The translations under genes were made by a program, and so were the position numbers. The notes under the pieces are model-generated. The model saw only the letters and a list, made by a program, of their open reading frames with translations, was not told the DNA's origin and did no database searches. From JBFMGD01 sp040751775 (GTDB lineage Bacteria > Bacillota > Dethiobacteria > DTU022): a stretch of DNA of 8,622 nucleotides. Each line of letters starts with the position of its first letter. The stretch's first letter is position 1. Positions 6,180-8,622 of the stretch are shown here, piece by piece. The stretch lies in assembly GCA_040751775.1 (NCBI GenBank), contig JBFMGD010000070.1, positions 1 through 8,622 on the forward strand. Direction: 5' to 3'.

Positions 6180-7601
6180 TTGAGCGATCTGCGTGATGTT
6201 TTGCGAGAACTGCCGGCAGTGGACAGGCTGCTCCGGGAACCGCTGCTTGTGGAGCTGAGCGAGCGGTTGCCGCGGCGGGTGATCCTGGCGGCGGTCCAGG
6301 AGACGGTGGATGCGTACCGCACTAAGCTGCAACAGGCCGCCGCCCGGGGCCAGTTTTTCGATAAAACGGCTGTATCTCCGGCGGCGTTGGCCCGGGAAGC
6401 GGCGAACCTGGCTGCCAGGCAGAGCCGGCCGAGCCTGCAGCCGGTGATTAACGCCACCGGGATCATCTTGCATACCAACCTGGGGCGGGCTCCTCTGGCC
6501 GAAGCGGCGGTGGAAGCACTGAGCCGGGTCAGCGGAAGCTATAGCAACCTCGAGTTCAACCTGCTGGACGGCAAGCGCGGTTCCCGACAGGTTCACGTGG
6601 AAGAGCTGCTCTGTGAACTGAGCGGGGCTGAAGCGGCGGTTGTGCTCAACAACAACGCCGCCGCGGTCTTTCTGACTTTAAATTCATGCGCCGCGGGCAA
6701 AGAGGTGATTGTTTCCCGCGGCGAACTCGTTGAAATCGGCGGCTCCTTCCGGATCCCGGAGGTGATGAACGCCAGCGGCGCCCGCCTGGTGGAGGTCGGT
6801 ACCACCAATAAAACCTACCGGCGGGATTACGAAGCGGCTGTCACCGAAAACACCGCCGCTCTTTTAAAAGTGCATACCAGCAACTATCATATTGTCGGTT
6901 TTACCGCTTCAGTCAGCGCGCCGGAGCTGGTCAGCCTGGGACGGGCTAAAGGTATTCCGGCGATCGAGGATTTGGGTAGCGGGGTCTTAATTGACCTGTC
7001 GCGCTATAATCTGCCGCCGGAGCCCCGGGTGCAGGACAGCATCGCCGCAGGCATGGACCTGGTTACCTTCAGCGGGGACAAACTTTTAGGCGGCCCCCAG
7101 GCGGGCATTGTCGTCGGACGGCGTGAACTGGTCGACCGTCTCCGCCGCAACCAGCTGGCCCGGGCGCTGCGCGTGGATAAATTTACAGTAGCGACCCTCG
7201 AGGCCACACTGCGCCTTTACCAGGACGAGGAGCTAGCCGTGCGGGAGATCCCGGTCTGGCGGGCGCTTACGGCCAAACCGTCCCGGCTGCAGGAGCGGGC
7301 CCGGGATCTGGCGATGCGCCTGGAGCCGCTTTTCGGACCGGAAGGAGTAGAGGTCTGGTCAGGCAGCTCCCGGGTCGGCGGCGGCGCTTTGCCGACGGCG
7401 GAACTGCCCACCTGCCTGGTGGCGCTGAATCCAAACCGCGTCGATCCGGTGGAGCTGGCGGAGCGGCTTCGTCTAAGCGATCCGCCGGTGGTGGTGCGGC
7501 TGCAGCACGACCGGCTGATTCTGGATCCGCGCACTATTTTCCCGGAGCAAGAAGAGCTGCTGGCGGCCGCCATTGAGAAGGCATACCGGGAAAGGCAGTA
7601 G
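6180..7601 (+). CDS. selA: L-seryl-tRNA(Sec) selenium transferase
   Basis: SelA is a pyridoxal-phosphate enzyme that turns Ser-tRNA(Sec) into Sec-tRNA(Sec) with selenophosphate in the cytoplasm. From the TTG at 6180 the product is 473 residues (463 in E. coli) and opens S-D-L-R-D-V-L-R-E-L-P-A-V-D-R-L-L, a usual SelA beginning. The family segments follow in order: I-L-H-T-N-L-G-R-A-P-L, E-F-N-L-L-D-G-K-R-G-S-R, V-L-N-N-N-A-A-A-V, and V-G-T-T-N-K-T. S-G-D-K-L-L-G-G-P-Q-A-G then places the PLP lysine at residue 301 (Lys295 in E. coli). The start is chosen because AAGGA at 6167-6171 stands eight bases before TTG. The ATG at 6171 abuts that site, and ATGs at 6114 and 6141 precede the predicted transcription start. 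An in-frame GTG at 6060 lies inside the hairpin repeat and is not credible. selB follows after 53 bases. Confidence 0.96.
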   Translation: MSDLRDVLRELPAVDRLLREPLLVELSERLPRRVILAAVQETVDAYRTKLQQAAARGQFFDKTAVSPAALAREAANLAARQSRPSLQPVINATGIILHTNLGRAPLAEAAVEALSRVSGSYSNLEFNLLDGKRGSRQVHVEELLCELSGAEAAVVLNNNAAAVFLTLNSCAAGKEVIVSRGELVEIGGSFRIPEVMNASGARLVEVGTTNKTYRRDYEAAVTENTAALLKVHTSNYHIVGFTASVSAPELVSLGRAKGIPAIEDLGSGVLIDLSRYNLPPEPRVQDSIAAGMDLVTFSGDKLLGGPQAGIVVGRRELVDRLRRNQLARALRVDKFTVATLEATLRLYQDEELAVREIPVWRALTAKPSRLQERARDLAMRLEPLFGPEGVEVWSGSSRVGGGALPTAELPTCLVALNPNRVDPVELAERLRLSDPPVVVRLQHDRLILDPRTIFPEQEELLAAAIEKAYRERQ

Positions 7602-7654
7602 CCGGAATTCGGAATTCAGCATGAGGGAATCTGCCAATAAAGGAGCGAAACCCC
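7602..7654. other. selA-selB spacer with a tandem heptamer
   Basis: The 53-base gap holds a direct tandem repeat GGAATTC-GGAATTC at 7604-7617 and the selB ribosome binding site AGGAG at 7641-7645. No terminator-like hairpin with a T run is present, so selA and selB are probably read as one transcript. Confidence 0.55.
7641..7645 (+). promoter_or_regulatory. Ribosome binding site that decides the TTG start of selB
   Basis: AGGAG stands nine bases before the TTG at 7655. No ATG or GTG lies between the site and the first conserved SelB residues, so TTG is the only fitting start. Confidence 0.8.
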
Positions 7655-8622
7655 TTGGAACACCTGATTATCGGCACGGCCGGACACGTGGATCATGGAA
7701 AAACGGTGCTCGTTCGCGCGCTTACCGGGGTGGATACCGATCGCCTGCGGGAAGAAAAAGAGCGGGGGATATCGATCGATCTGGGTTTTGCTCCCTTCCG
7801 GCTGCCCGGCGGGCGGCTGGCCGGTGTGGTCGATGTGCCGGGCCATGAACGCTTCATCCATAACATGCTCGCCGGAGCCGCGGGGATGGACCTGGTTCTA
7901 CTGGTGGTGGACGCCAACGAAGGGGTCATGCCCCAAACCAGGGAACACCTCAATATCCTGCAGTTACTGGGCATCCAAAAAGGGATTATCGTGATCACCA
8001 AGATCGACCTGGTCGAGGAAGAGTGGCGCGAGCTGGTTCAGGAAGAGATCAAGGAAGAGCTGCAGGGCACTTTTTTGGAGGGAGCGCCGGTAACGGCTGT
8101 TTCCGCCTTGAAAGGTGAAGGCCTGGAAGAGCTGAAAGAGCTGATCGATGACCTGACCCGGGAGGTCGCCTCCCGGGATACAACCGCGCCTTTGCGCCTG
8201 CCGGTGGATCGGGCTTTCAGCGTGCCCGGTTTCGGCACTGTGATTACCGGCACCCTGTTCCAGGGAACGGTGCGCGCCGGCGATACCGTGGCCGTGCTCC
8301 CGCCCGGGGTGGAAGCGAGGGTGCGCAATATCCAGGTGCATGACCACGATGTCAAGGAAGCGCGTGCCGGCCAGCGGGTAGCCTTGAACCTCTCCGGGTT
8401 GGAGAAAGAACGGGTGCAGCGCGGCAGCGTGGTCACTCATCCCGGCTCTTACCGGCAAACCGCCCTGCTGGACACCGCGGTTTCGCTGCTGCCGGCGGCG
8501 CCCCGCCCGCTTAAGAATATGGACCCGGTTCACTTCTTCCTCGGCACGGCGCGCACCACGGCGCGGATGCTGCTTTTGGACCGCGACGAGCTGAAACCGG
8601 GCGAAAAGAGTTTGGCGCAATG
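7655..8622 (+). CDS. selB: Selenocysteine-specific elongation factor, N-terminal part
   Basis: SelB is a GTP-binding factor that carries Sec-tRNA(Sec) to UGA codons followed by a SECIS hairpin. The first 322 codons plus two bases are present and the gene runs off the right edge. The GTPase motifs are complete: G1 G-H-V-D-H-G-K-T at 10-17, the switch I stretch E-E-K-E-R-G-I-S-I-D-L-G-F, G3 D-V-P-G-H-E-R-F, G4 T-K-I-D (Thr in place of the Asn of EF-Tu, as in other SelB proteins), and G5 V-S-A. A-G-A-A-G-M-D and Q-T-R-E-H-L are also SelB-like. After about residue 180 comes the EF-Tu-type domain 2 (R-A-F-S-V-P-G-F-G-T-V-I-T-G-T). The C-terminal winged-helix domains that bind SECIS are beyond the window. 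The start is TTG with AGGAG nine bases upstream. Placement after selA supports the call. Confidence 0.96.
   Translation, partial: MEHLIIGTAGHVDHGKTVLVRALTGVDTDRLREEKERGISIDLGFAPFRLPGGRLAGVVDVPGHERFIHNMLAGAAGMDLVLLVVDANEGVMPQTREHLNILQLLGIQKGIIVITKIDLVEEEWRELVQEEIKEELQGTFLEGAPVTAVSALKGEGLEELKELIDDLTREVASRDTTAPLRLPVDRAFSVPGFGTVITGTLFQGTVRAGDTVAVLPPGVEARVRNIQVHDHDVKEARAGQRVALNLSGLEKERVQRGSVVTHPGSYRQTALLDTAVSLLPAAPRPLKNMDPVHFFLGTARTTARMLLLDRDELKPGEKSLAQ

Noticed and set aside
7964..8620. 218-codon minus-strand frame opposite selB
   Set aside because: It is an antisense shadow of a gene with complete SelB motifs, a common effect of GC-rich codon use. Its product shows no recognisable motif.

Overview
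The window suggests a GC-rich, low-redundancy bacterial chromosome of Firmicutes/Clostridia type, perhaps from the Peptococcaceae, Moorella or Thermoanaerobacterales side. The reasons are strong AAGGAGG-type ribosome binding sites, frequent GTG and TTG starts, a YhfI-like metallo-beta-lactamase protein, a CPBP membrane protease and a selA-selB pair. This placement is inference from gene content and protein style; no marker in the window fixes the taxon. I see no phage, IS transposase, CRISPR array, rRNA or tRNA gene.

Layout, left to right. (1) 2-4022, plus strand: a tightly spaced probable operon. It holds the C-terminal end of an M48/Ste24-type membrane zinc protease, an MBL-fold hydrolase and a large GH38 alpha-mannosidase-family enzyme. 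(2) 4027-5923, minus strand: a class A beta-lactamase-like serine hydrolase, then (upstream in its own direction) a CPBP intramembrane protease. The serine hydrolase meets the GH38 gene tail to tail with only 4 bases between stop codons. (3) 5924-6179: a divergent control region. It carries a near-consensus promoter reading left into the CPBP gene, a long imperfect 28-base inverted repeat, and an extended -10 promoter reading right into selA. (4) 6180-8622, plus strand: selA, then the first 322 codons of selB, which runs off the right edge. Both sel genes appear to start with TTG.

How the genes work together: SelA converts Ser-tRNA(Sec) to Sec-tRNA(Sec), using selenophosphate. SelB delivers that tRNA to UGA codons marked by a SECIS hairpin. 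The organism therefore very probably decodes UGA as selenocysteine, although selD and the tRNA-Sec gene are not in view. The left operon and the minus-strand pair have no obvious shared pathway. They combine two membrane proteases, two hydrolases of uncertain substrate and a glycosidase.

I did not find a clearly new multi-gene system. The most interesting signals are non-coding: the hairpin-forming repeat between two divergent promoters, and the CPBP promoter whose spacing predicts a leaderless mRNA.
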